64,000 nt of DNA from assembly GCA_963675935.2 (NCBI GenBank), contig CAXXPV010000003.1, forward strand, positions 558,001 through 622,000, given 5' to 3'. Position 1 is the stretch's first letter. Each line of letters starts with the position of its first letter. This document shows, piece by piece, positions 57,901 through 64,000 of the stretch. The stretch is from G963675935 sp963675935. GTDB lineage: Bacteria; Planctomycetota; Planctomycetia; Pirellulales; Thermoguttaceae. A program made the translations under genes and the position numbers. Below the pieces are notes generated by a model. That model saw only the letters and a list, made by a program, of their open reading frames with translations. It made no database searches and had not been told where the DNA came from.

Positions 57901-58585
57901 CGCACAGCAAAATATCCTGGGCTTCGGCGTCCTCGCGATGGATGTAATGCACGTCGCTGGTGGCGACGATCGGAATGCCGAGCCGATTGGCCACTTGGAT
58001 CGAACCTTCCATCGCCACTCGCTGCACTTCGAGATGGTTGTTCTGGATTTCGATGTAGTAGTCGTCACCGAAGAGGTTTTGATACCACTGGGCGATTTCG
58101 ACGGCCTTTTGAAGATTGGCCTCGCCGCCGGCAAGCAGGGTGCGGTTCAACTCGCTCGAAACGCAGCCGCTTAGGCAGATGATTCCCTCGTGATGGGCGG
58201 CCAGCAATTCCTTGTCGATGCGCGGCTTGAAATAAAAGCCCTCCAAAAACGCGGCCGACGACATCTTGACGAGATTCTGAAAGCCCGTGTGATTTTTGGC
58301 CAACAGCGTGAGGTGGAAGCTGGCCTCTTTCGAGCCGGAGGCTTCCTTATGAAACCGGCTGCCTGGTGCGATGTAGGCTTCCAGCCCGAGGACGGGATTG
58401 ATGCCCAATTCCTTGGCGACCTGGTAGAACTTCAACGCCCCGTGGAGGTTTCCATGATCGGTCAGGGCCAGCGCGGTCATTTGCAGGGCCTTCGCCCGTT
58501 CGAGCAATCCGCGGATGGTGCCCGCGCCGTCCAACAGGCTGTAGTGGCTATGGCAATGCAGATGGGCGAAAGGCAGCGTGCTCAT
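54923..58585 (-). CDS. dnaE: DNA polymerase III alpha subunit
   Basis: 1220 aa from the ATG at 58585, with GGAGG 10 bases upstream (MSTLPFAHLHCHSHYSLLDG). Replicative polymerase. PHP domain: HLHCHSHYS and ALALTDHGNLHGALKFY, with many metal ligands kept. Polymerase core: GSGVGALVSYATHL, the catalytic aspartates in APDIDIDFCQQRRGEVIQYV, NVGTHAAAVVIADRPLTEY, GIMVYQEQVMRI, FNKSHSTAYALIAYMTAYLK. Helix-hairpin-helix, then an OB fold (LGGMISSLKLAHTKNPKPGS) and C-terminal KVAYNSEMQGRVDQLLGPGN. DnaE1 type. No palindromic insertion seen despite its length. Transcribed alone. Confidence 0.97.
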   Translation of the reverse strand: MSTLPFAHLHCHSHYSLLDGAGTIRGLLERAKALQMTALALTDHGNLHGALKFYQVAKELGINPVLGLEAYIAPGSRFHKEASGSKEASFHLTLLAKNHTGFQNLVKMSSAAFLEGFYFKPRIDKELLAAHHEGIICLSGCVSSELNRTLLAGGEANLQKAVEIAQWYQNLFGDDYYIEIQNNHLEVQRVAMEGSIQVANRLGIPIVATSDVHYIHREDAEAQDILLCVNTGKFRTDTNRMRMDTDEFFLRSPEEMYAAFPGMEDALRRTQEIADGVAIDLEIGVRHFPVYAPPDNKTAEEYLLDLCIQGLKKSYANRPDRYQPAADPSIAETAAAEKLNPENISAQLLADDYFNRRMDGFSDEVKARLQRELGVINKLGFANYFLIVWDYVHFARSHGIEATARGSGVGALVSYATHLSYVCPLDYDLLFERFLDESRVEAPDIDIDFCQQRRGEVIQYVKEKYGFENVAQIGTFGTMAARAAIRDVGRALGLPIPRVDSIVALVPDELKIKLKGAIEKSDDLKKMYDGDPEARKLLDLAKGIEGLARNVGTHAAAVVIADRPLTEYLPLQHVQGKEDVITQWDMGDVEAVGLLKMDFLGLRNLTILTKVIDLIEQTTGRRIDPYAFPRDDKETFELLCRGETKGVFQLESGGIRDLLQRMKPDNFLDIIATNALYRPGPLEGGMVDDYIQVKHGRQAAEYKHPVMKDVLEETNGIMVYQEQVMRILNRLGGIKLANAYACIKAISKKKLEKIAKYREEFIENSGKLGLVKKEAEEIFELIEKFAGYGFNKSHSTAYALIAYMTAYLKAHYKVEFMAALLSSDITGRNFKRKDSLVEHIEDCQRMDITTLPPNVNLSGEEFTVVEGKIGFGLSAIKGCGGAAAVAIDAERKKNGPYKSVFDFCERLDPSAVNRGAIEALVKAGAFDSLGGRRAQTFAAIDRALQAGAAKATDRRRGQKGLFDDDTDDEPATAAANLPDVPEWEERDRLAKEKEVLGFYLSSHPLAEHQKTLAAYCSHTTVEAALLKHRAEAMLGGMISSLKLAHTKNPKPGSPSRYAMFDLEDTEGIMRCIVWPEQFATYEEQIKPDAIIVLRGVVDKRPGSEEANFIVNEIIPLENLASRYTRGMRIRIIEESHGPKTLEMLREILVGYPGKCDMELALCLADGSRVSCKCGNIKVAYNSEMQGRVDQLLGPGNFRLITASPAPSSGGRSNGRGRRQN

Positions 58586-58784
58586 CGGTGAAAAACCTCC
58601 ATGTGTCGTCCGCAAGTCCCCTCTCTCTTTGGGAGAGGGTTAGGGTGAGGGCGAATGCGTCGCGCTCTGAAACCGTCGAGATATTTTACCGATGGACAAG
58701 CACGGCGGACAGAACCCCCCTATTGTTTCTGTGGGAGCATGATCTATACTAGAGTGGTGGAAAAAGGGAATGTGAGGGATTAGC

Positions 58785-59021
58785 ATGCCCATCGTTCTGG
58801 AAGACGGTCCCTACAGCTTTGCATTTTTTAGTTCCGATGGCGGCGAACCTCCTCATATCCACGTGAAGCAAGATCGTCGCATCGCCAAGTTTTGGCTTGA
58901 GCCAGTTGTGTTGGCTAAAAACTGCGGTTTTGCGGGACATGAACTAAATCGCATTGCTCGTCTGATTGCAAAGCACGAGAAAATGTTGCTGGAGGCGTGG
59001 CATGAGTACTTTGGTGCTTGA
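58785..59021 (+). CDS. DUF4160 protein
   Basis: 78 aa. DUF4160 pattern: LEDGPYSFAFFSSDGGEPPH, IHVKQDRRIAKFWLEPVVLA, ELNRIARLIAKHEKMLLEAW. Overlaps the next gene (DUF2442) by 20 bases. The DUF4160-DUF2442 pair is widely found together and suspected to be a toxin-antitoxin-like module; activity not shown here. Confidence 0.85.
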   Translation: MPIVLEDGPYSFAFFSSDGGEPPHIHVKQDRRIAKFWLEPVVLAKNCGFAGHELNRIARLIAKHEKMLLEAWHEYFGA

Positions 59022-59298
59022 ATTTGAACCGCTTGCGAAGACGGTCGCCGTGACGGATGAGGATTTCACGGTGGAACTTGCCGATGGACGGCACATCGTC
59101 GTGCCATTGGCTTGGTATCCTCGGCTCCTCAACGCAACCGCCGCCGAACGCAACCATTGGCAATTGCTTGGCGAAGGCTATGCCATCGAATGGCCCGACC
59201 TGGATGAACACATCGGCATCGAAGGGCTTTTGGCCGGGCGTCTCAGCGGCGAGAGCCGTCAGTCGCTCGAACGTTGGCTGGCCGCCCGGGGGCGATGA
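59002..59298 (+). CDS. DUF2442 protein
   Basis: 98 aa from the ATG at 59002. DUF2442 pattern: VTDEDFTVELADGRHIVVPL, AWYPRLLNATAAERNHWQLL, GEGYAIEWPDLDEHIGIEGL LAG. Coupled to the DUF4160 gene by overlap. DUF2442 is taken as the antitoxin-like half by neighbourhood. Confidence 0.85.
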   Translation: MSTLVLEFEPLAKTVAVTDEDFTVELADGRHIVVPLAWYPRLLNATAAERNHWQLLGEGYAIEWPDLDEHIGIEGLLAGRLSGESRQSLERWLAARGR

Positions 59299-59309
59299 AC
59301 TGGATACCG

Positions 59310-59509
59310 AAATGGAACTTCGGATTCTCATTGTCAATGGCCGTCAGGATTCAGGATTTCGGATTGCCGGCGTTCAAGCCGTTGCGTCCCGGCTTGCCGA
59401 GCGGCTGCCGCATTTCCAAATCCACGTTCTCGACGGCGACCACTTTTTTCTTCTCTCGAAACGAGAAGAGACGTTCCGTGTCGTCAAGGCTTTTTTTGAC
59501 AGGGAATAA
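59310..59509 (+). pseudogene. Remnant of an alpha/beta-hydrolase C-terminus
   Basis: The frame ending at 59509 contains VASRLAERLPHFQIHVLDGD followed by HFFLLSKREETFRVVKAFFD. This resembles the last strand-His-helix of alpha/beta hydrolases (the catalytic His would be in DGDHFF). Everything upstream of about 59370 is missing, so it is a fragment. Confidence 0.45.
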
Positions 59510-59609
59510 TGGCCCAATTCTTGATCTGGACAAATGGAACCGCAAAGCGCATCATGGTGGCGGCGGATTGTCGGCATTGGCAAACGGCAAGCGAGGTGGG
59601 AAATCGTCA

Positions 59610-59701
59610 AAATTGGAAAAATCGAGGGCTGCTGACCAACTCGCAAAAGGCGTCGCACTGGCAGAAATTGGAAATATCGAGAGTTGCTGACCAACTGGCA
59701 A
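59610..59701 (+). repeat. Imperfect 37-bp tandem duplication
   Basis: aaattggaaaaatcgagggc (59610) and aaattggaaatatcgagagt (59665) start two units that both end in tgctgaccaactnGCAA, 55 bases apart. The 59510-59732 interval has no convincing gene. Confidence 0.7.
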
Positions 59702-59732
59702 TGCGTTGCAATCACAAATGCAATTGCCTCCC

Positions 59733-60158
59733 ATGAATAACGAAAAACCGTCCAAATGCTGTGACGAGGAATGTGCTGCGGCGTTCGGTCGGCTATTCCC
59801 ACCGGAGTTTTGGAGCAAGACTGCCTTGGCTGAGCTTGCGCCGCTCGGTTGGGAACAATCGCCGTTGCGGTTTGCTTTTCATCCCACGCTACAGCAGGTC
59901 TACGATGAGGCGGTGCGATTCCACCGCAATCTCGCCTCGTTCCGCAAGGCAAAAGAGCCAAGTCGCCCGGAGCCGACGTTTGCCGAAGTCCAAGCGAACT
60001 ACCGCGAAACGCCCATCCATGCGGAACGGGAAGTGCGCGAATTGCTGGGCCGCTGTCTTTGGGATGTATTTTCCGATAACCATGAGATTTTCACGCCGGA
60101 TGGCAAGGAACTCGACATCGGATCGTTTCGCGGTGCGGGCGGTTTTATCGCCGAATAT
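59733..60158 (+). pseudogene. Hypothetical gene, 5' part, interrupted by an IS4-family element
   Basis: 142 codons from the ATG at 59733 (MNNEKPSKCCDEECAAAFGR) to FIAEY, then broken. Contains WEQSPLRFAFHPTLQQVYDE and WDVFSDNHEIFTPDGKELDI. Removing the IS and one 9-base target copy joins it in frame to 61484-61918, giving 286 aa. No domain recognised; the product looks soluble. Confidence 0.75.
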
Positions 60159-61474
60159 CATTAGTGTCCGAACGTTACTCGAATAATACCAACTGGTTAG
60201 GGCGACTGGGTTGTTGGGTTTTGTAGGATTCGCATGAAAGTGCCTCGATTAAAGGTGTTTTCTCGAATTGGATGAGACTCAAAATCTGTAGAATTGTGTA
60301 AAGCGGCAACTGGAGGCCGAGTTCCTTTTTGACGATCGCCACGAGCAGGTAGGTTGACACGGCGATCCAGATTTGCGATTTGACGGCGTTCTCGCTTGTT
60401 CCGTAAAAAACCTTGATGCGAAGGTGCTGTTTGATCCACTTGAAAAACAACTCGATCCGCCAACGCGACTTGTACAATGCGGCAATCGTGGTCGCCGGCA
60501 AGGTGAAATCGTTGGTCAGAAACACGAGGCGTTTGTCGCGTTCGGCATCGTAGTAGCGAATGCGACGCAACGGCTCTGGGTAGCCTTGAGCCGAATAAAA
60601 GGTTTCCAAGACAACCGTTTGATCGCACTGGACGCCGGTCGATTTGTCGACCTCGTGCGAGTAGCGACGGCTGAAATTGAAATTGCGTTTGGAGCGGGTA
60701 ACGAAAAACGATTTTGCCTGATGTAGGACGTAGAGTCGCTCGAAGTCGAGGTAGCCACGGTCCATGACGTAGTAAGCGCCGGGCACGGGCACAAGATGAT
60801 CCAAAACATTGACGTCGTGCAGTTTTCCGTCGGAAATCAGGATAAATTCGGGAATGTTGCCTTGGAGATTCAGCAGCGTATGCAGTTTGACCGCCCCTTT
60901 GGCTCGCCGAAACTTCGCCCAGGGAAACAGCGAAAGGCACAAGTCGATGGTGGTGGCGTCCAAGGCGTAGACCGTGGCGTCGAGGTCGAGGCCGAGATCG
61001 TCGCCCAGATAAAGTTGCTTGGCCCGTTGGATGAGGATTTGAGCGAAGTCGGCGTAAATGCGCCAGTCGCGTTGGTGGTTGGCATGAGCAAGATTGCTGT
61101 GGGAGATCGTGCTGTGAATGCCCATGTGGTAAAGTTTGGACTTCACCACGCGCAGACACGCTTCGACCTCGCGCAGACTGTGGCGGTAGGTCAGTTGGGC
61201 AAACGCCATGACCCGAAATTGCTCGACACATTGGTACGTGCCGACCTTGTAGTCGCCGCCGTAGCGGTTGACGCACGTTTGAAATCGTCGCCAAGGAACG
61301 AACTCCATGAGTTGCGAGAAAACGAACTTTCCTTCGTGCATGGTCTGTCCCGATCCCCGTCAGAGGTGGAAATCGCATCGCCGATTTCAAATCGAAACAG
61401 GTCATTTTCTTCTGCAACTCGTTGATTAGCAAACGTTTACACGCAAGTTTTACCCAAACGTTCGGACACTAGTG
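60159..61474. mobile_element. IS4-family insertion sequence, 1316 bp
   Basis: Terminal inverted repeats cattagtgtccgaacgtt (60159-60176) and the inverse of cactagtgtccgaacgtt (to 61474), one mismatch in 18. Target duplication gccgaatat at 60150-60158 and 61475-61483. One full-length transposase. Ends and target copies are intact, so the insertion is recent. Confidence 0.93.
60175..61341 (-). CDS. IS4-family transposase (DUF4372 + DDE)
   Basis: 388 aa. N-terminal DUF4372-type part: FVFSQLMEFVPWRRFQTCVN, FRVMAFAQLTYRHSLREVEA, CLRVVKSKLYHMGIHSTISH. DDE catalytic core: first Asp in VYALDATTIDLCLSLFPWAK, second in YYVMDRGYLDFERL, Glu in the YREK-like motif YKSRWRIELFFKWIKQHLRI. Full length without a frameshift. 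Lies inside the IS on the strand opposite to the interrupted gene. Confidence 0.94.
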   Translation of the reverse strand: MHEGKFVFSQLMEFVPWRRFQTCVNRYGGDYKVGTYQCVEQFRVMAFAQLTYRHSLREVEACLRVVKSKLYHMGIHSTISHSNLAHANHQRDWRIYADFAQILIQRAKQLYLGDDLGLDLDATVYALDATTIDLCLSLFPWAKFRRAKGAVKLHTLLNLQGNIPEFILISDGKLHDVNVLDHLVPVPGAYYVMDRGYLDFERLYVLHQAKSFFVTRSKRNFNFSRRYSHEVDKSTGVQCDQTVVLETFYSAQGYPEPLRRIRYYDAERDKRLVFLTNDFTLPATTIAALYKSRWRIELFFKWIKQHLRIKVFYGTSENAVKSQIWIAVSTYLLVAIVKKELGLQLPLYTILQILSLIQFEKTPLIEALSCESYKTQQPSRPNQLVLFE

Positions 61475-61483
61475 GCCGAATAT

Positions 61484-61918
61484 CTCAACGAAATGATCGC
61501 CCAATCGCAATACGACTACATGGATTTTTACATGGGTTCTTCCTGGCTTTCCGGCCGCGTGGACCTGGCGCCGGCGTATCTGCTGATCTTTCGCCGGCTG
61601 AAGGAGCAGGGTTTCGATTGGGTGTATCATTTTCCGCGTCTTTCGCTGGTGGATATGCGCCCGTTGCGCGACGCGCTGGTCGATCAATCCAAGCCGGAAT
61701 GGCTCGACTATTCGCCCGAGGATGCGTTTGCGAAAGAGCAGGAGGATGCGAAGCGAGACGCGGAGATAGCGGAAATGCGCGAATCGTTCGACCAGGGCTA
61801 CCGCGAGGCGGTTGAGCAAGCCAAACATGCCCCGCCGCCGCCGACTGTACTGGCGTATCGAACGGTTTACGGCCGCAATCCGCGCGGTTGGCCGCCGGAG
61901 ACGAATGATTCCAACTGA
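61484..61918 (+). pseudogene. Hypothetical gene, 3' part, after the IS
   Basis: Continues the 59733 gene from LNEMIAQSQYDYMDFYMGSS. Includes RVDLAPAYLLIFRRLKEQGF and an acidic helical stretch (EDAFAKEQEDAKRDAEIAEM), ending TVYGRNPRGWPPETNDSN. It could be translated only from a start inside the IS edge (about 61472). Confidence 0.72.
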
Positions 61919-61929
61919 GACGGATGCAA

Positions 61930-61988
61930 GGAACGCTGATCTTCGCTAATTATTTCGATTAGCGCCAATTAGTGGAAATTAGTGTTCC
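61930..61988. repeat. Palindromic repeat, family G
   Basis: ggaacgctgatcttcgctaa at 61930 and ttagtggaaattagtgttcc to 61988; other copies at 22950-23018 and, split, 28801-28994. Confidence 0.88.
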
Positions 61989-62028
61989 CAGAAATAAGCA
62001 AGTCACTCAAAAATGTCTGGAGGACATT

Positions 62029-63954
62029 ATGAGCCGATTAAGCCGTTTTCACGCAAGGACGCCGCGATGGAGTTGGGCTTTTTTGGTGATTGCCGCCTTG
62101 GTTTTGCCTGGGGGGACGATGGTGTTGGGGCAAAACGCCGAACCGTCGTCCACAAAGGACGCAAGGGCCGCGAAGGATGTTATAGCCGCCGCCGAGCGAA
62201 CTCCGACATTGGCCGAAATCGCCAAGGCCAACGCGGCGGCTTGGAACGCGATCAAATCGGTGGATTTGGAATGCACGGCGACGGCCAATCGCATGATCGA
62301 CGGCAAGACCGTTTTCGCCGAGACAACGAAATTCCGGTGGTCGAGATCGGGCAAGATGGAACGCTCGCGAAAGTATCCATCCGTCGCAACCATCAATCTT
62401 TTGCCGGATGGCGCCGCGGCCGATACCTCGTCTCGCGACTTTTTTTGCGACGGGAAAACGGCCCGTTACTTCATGGGTTGGTCGTCAAACAACCAGGACA
62501 AGGAGCGATTGACGTTTCAAAATCAGAAAAACTTGTGCGGTCAGATGGAACCAAAGCCCTTGCACTCCTTCGCGGCAAGAGACGATTTGGAACCGTTGCG
62601 ATACCTGGAATTTTCGTATGGAAAGCATTCGCCGACGCTTGCCGACATCGTCGCCGCGTGGAAAGTGTCGGTCACGGGAAAACGGGTGAGCAAAACAGGC
62701 GACACGCTTTGGCTTCTTCACGCCGAATATCCGCCAAAGGATGGCAAAGACCAACGGGCTGGCAGCTTCATCGACATCGAAGTCAACGCCGACAAGGGTT
62801 TTTTGACGCAGAAGGCGACATTTTACGAAGCCAAGATTGCAATAAATTACATCAACTGCTCCCGCATGAATAGGTACTCGACGAAAGAAGTCGTCGAATA
62901 TCAGGACTGCGGGCACGGCCTCTTTTTTCCAAAAAAGCTGGAGACTCGCATGTTGGGCGAGACGCTCAAGCCGGATTTCAAGAAGGGCGGCTACTGCTTT
63001 ACTACAATCGAGATAACAAAACTCTCGATCAACGAGCCGATGCCGGCCGATGCGTTCGACTTCCGCTTTCCCGAAAATCTCTTGGTGCATCAAGTGGTGC
63101 CGGGCAAGGAGGGCAGTAATTTCATCATTTGGGGCGCAAACGACAAGCCCGCCAAGGTGTTCTACTCCGTCCAGGAGTATAATCGATACGAGAATGCCCA
63201 AGGAATTGAGGTGCTTCGCCGCCGGGTCGAAAAGAATCTCGCCTCCAAGAAACCGGAAGAGGCGGCCGCTCGGGGTTTCTATTATATGCTAACACGGAAA
63301 TACGACGAGGCTATTGCGGCGTTTTCGGCCGCGATGGCCGCCGATCCCAAATCGGACGAGATCGTCTGCATGGTTCAGTATCGCTGCATGGCCTACCTGA
63401 TCCGCGAAAATTACGAAAAGACGATTGCCGACGCCACCGAAACGATGCGACTTACGGAACTACTGAGGGAAAGCGGCGATGAGCGGGCCATGTTTCTCGC
63501 TCGGGTGACGCTTATCAACTTCTTTCGCGCCATTGCCTATGCCCAGCGCGACGAGACGCTCGACAAAGCCGCGGCCGATCTGGCGGAGCTTCGCGCGGAG
63601 AGCCAAGGAACGTGTGGCGACGAAGAAGACATTACCCGCTGGACTGCGCTGCTCCATGCCACGATTCTCATCCGCCAGGGAAAAACAAAAACCCCGGACG
63701 AGGCGAAGCGAGTGTTGCAGGCGATCGAGTGCGGTTTCGGAGACGCCGACGCCCCCGCGCTCGCGGTCGTCTTTCTCAAAAAAAGCGCGCTGGCCAACGG
63801 CGATCCGGCCTACGCGGCAAAATTGCGTGAGGCAGCTAAGCGAGTGAAGGGGGAACCATGGACGCTGATTAGCGAAAGGATCGCCCCTGACATTGCCCCC
63901 GTCGTTCACAAGTGTTTGGTTCGACTCGTGCCGGAGATCGAAAAGAAGCCGTGA
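62029..63954 (+). CDS. Secreted planctomycete protein with C-terminal TPRs
   Basis: 641 aa from the ATG at 62029 (GGAGG upstream). N-terminus RTPRWSWAFLVIAALVLPGG is a signal peptide or anchor. The middle (residues about 70-390) is beta-rich, resembling the outer-membrane lipoprotein-carrier-like domains of planctomycete hypothetical proteins (WNAIKSVDLECTATANRMID, GSFIDIEVNADKGFLTQKAT, EYQDCGHGLFFPKKLETRML). C-terminal TPR-like pairs: YYMLTRKYDEAIAAFSAAMA, RCMAYLIRENYEKTIADATE. Function unknown. The stop is within 50 bases of the window end. Confidence 0.72.
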   Translation: MSRLSRFHARTPRWSWAFLVIAALVLPGGTMVLGQNAEPSSTKDARAAKDVIAAAERTPTLAEIAKANAAAWNAIKSVDLECTATANRMIDGKTVFAETTKFRWSRSGKMERSRKYPSVATINLLPDGAAADTSSRDFFCDGKTARYFMGWSSNNQDKERLTFQNQKNLCGQMEPKPLHSFAARDDLEPLRYLEFSYGKHSPTLADIVAAWKVSVTGKRVSKTGDTLWLLHAEYPPKDGKDQRAGSFIDIEVNADKGFLTQKATFYEAKIAINYINCSRMNRYSTKEVVEYQDCGHGLFFPKKLETRMLGETLKPDFKKGGYCFTTIEITKLSINEPMPADAFDFRFPENLLVHQVVPGKEGSNFIIWGANDKPAKVFYSVQEYNRYENAQGIEVLRRRVEKNLASKKPEEAAARGFYYMLTRKYDEAIAAFSAAMAADPKSDEIVCMVQYRCMAYLIRENYEKTIADATETMRLTELLRESGDERAMFLARVTLINFFRAIAYAQRDETLDKAAADLAELRAESQGTCGDEEDITRWTALLHATILIRQGKTKTPDEAKRVLQAIECGFGDADAPALAVVFLKKSALANGDPAYAAKLREAAKRVKGEPWTLISERIAPDIAPVVHKCLVRLVPEIEKKP

Positions 63955-64000
63955 AAACGGCACTTTATTGAACTGCATGTTGTACCGACAAGTTCCCGGC

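Noticed and set aside
56474..58174. 566-codon frame antisense to dnaE
   Set aside because: GC-rich shadow of dnaE; no family match and dnaE is certain on the other strand.
1..64000. tRNA or rRNA genes
   Set aside because: No T-loop/acceptor pattern or rRNA sequence recognised by eye; a covariance-model search would be decisive.

Overview
The window reads as a GC-rich chromosome segment of a Planctomycetota bacterium, most likely Pirellulales-like. Supporting signs are a DUF1559 prepilin-like protein with the H-x9-DG signature, planctomycete-type hypothetical proteins ending in a pseudopilin-like 'YSVGPNGRDDGG' tail, TPR-plus-ExbB/ExbD modules, a TrpB2-type tryptophan synthase beta chain, lipid A (lpxA) and meso-DAP peptidoglycan (murE) genes, and a mur cluster without ftsW, ftsI or ftsZ. 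This assignment is inference from gene content.

Layout. 1-8.2 kb: a vWA protein (cut by the window edge), two secreted TPR proteins and an ExbB-ExbD-ExbD energy transducer. 8.4-15.5 kb: trpA, argG (reverse), trpB2, lpxA (reverse), a small TPR protein and an outer-membrane barrel protein (reverse). 16-24 kb: envelope cluster murE, polysaccharide-export lipoprotein-like gene, murF, mraY, murG, cdsA. 24.2-34.9 kb: NiFe-hydrogenase maturation genes hypB, hypF, hypC, hypD, hypE, with parDE-, vapBC- and mazEF-like toxin-antitoxin pairs between them. 35-37 kb: DUF1559 protein, higBA, then the 5' part of comM. 37.36-50.14 kb: a 12.8-kb integrated element splitting comM. 50-59 kb: 3' part of comM, small toxin-antitoxin-like pairs, a PII protein, hypA and dnaE (reverse). 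59-64 kb: a gene split by an IS4-family insertion, and a secreted TPR protein.

The integrated element is inserted in codon 68 of comM. It carries a large serine recombinase at its left edge, a secreted thermonuclease with domain-sharing companions, a short tyrosine recombinase, a sigma/HTH-like regulator behind a near-perfect sigma-54 promoter, a helicase-like ATPase and a string of coupled small genes. The joined ends reconstruct both an intact comM attB and a dyad attP. Reading the recombinase gene across the reconstructed attP shows that integration removes a 21-residue basic tail from the recombinase.

The second striking theme is a dense population of palindromic repeats. Many sit between genes and some are nested inside one another. 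Others are inserted in frame inside conserved enzymes (trpA, murG, hypE and several in hypF), where they are translated as extra loops. This resembles the protein-coding palindromic elements known in Rickettsia, here with several unrelated repeat families.

No tRNA, rRNA or CRISPR array was recognised.
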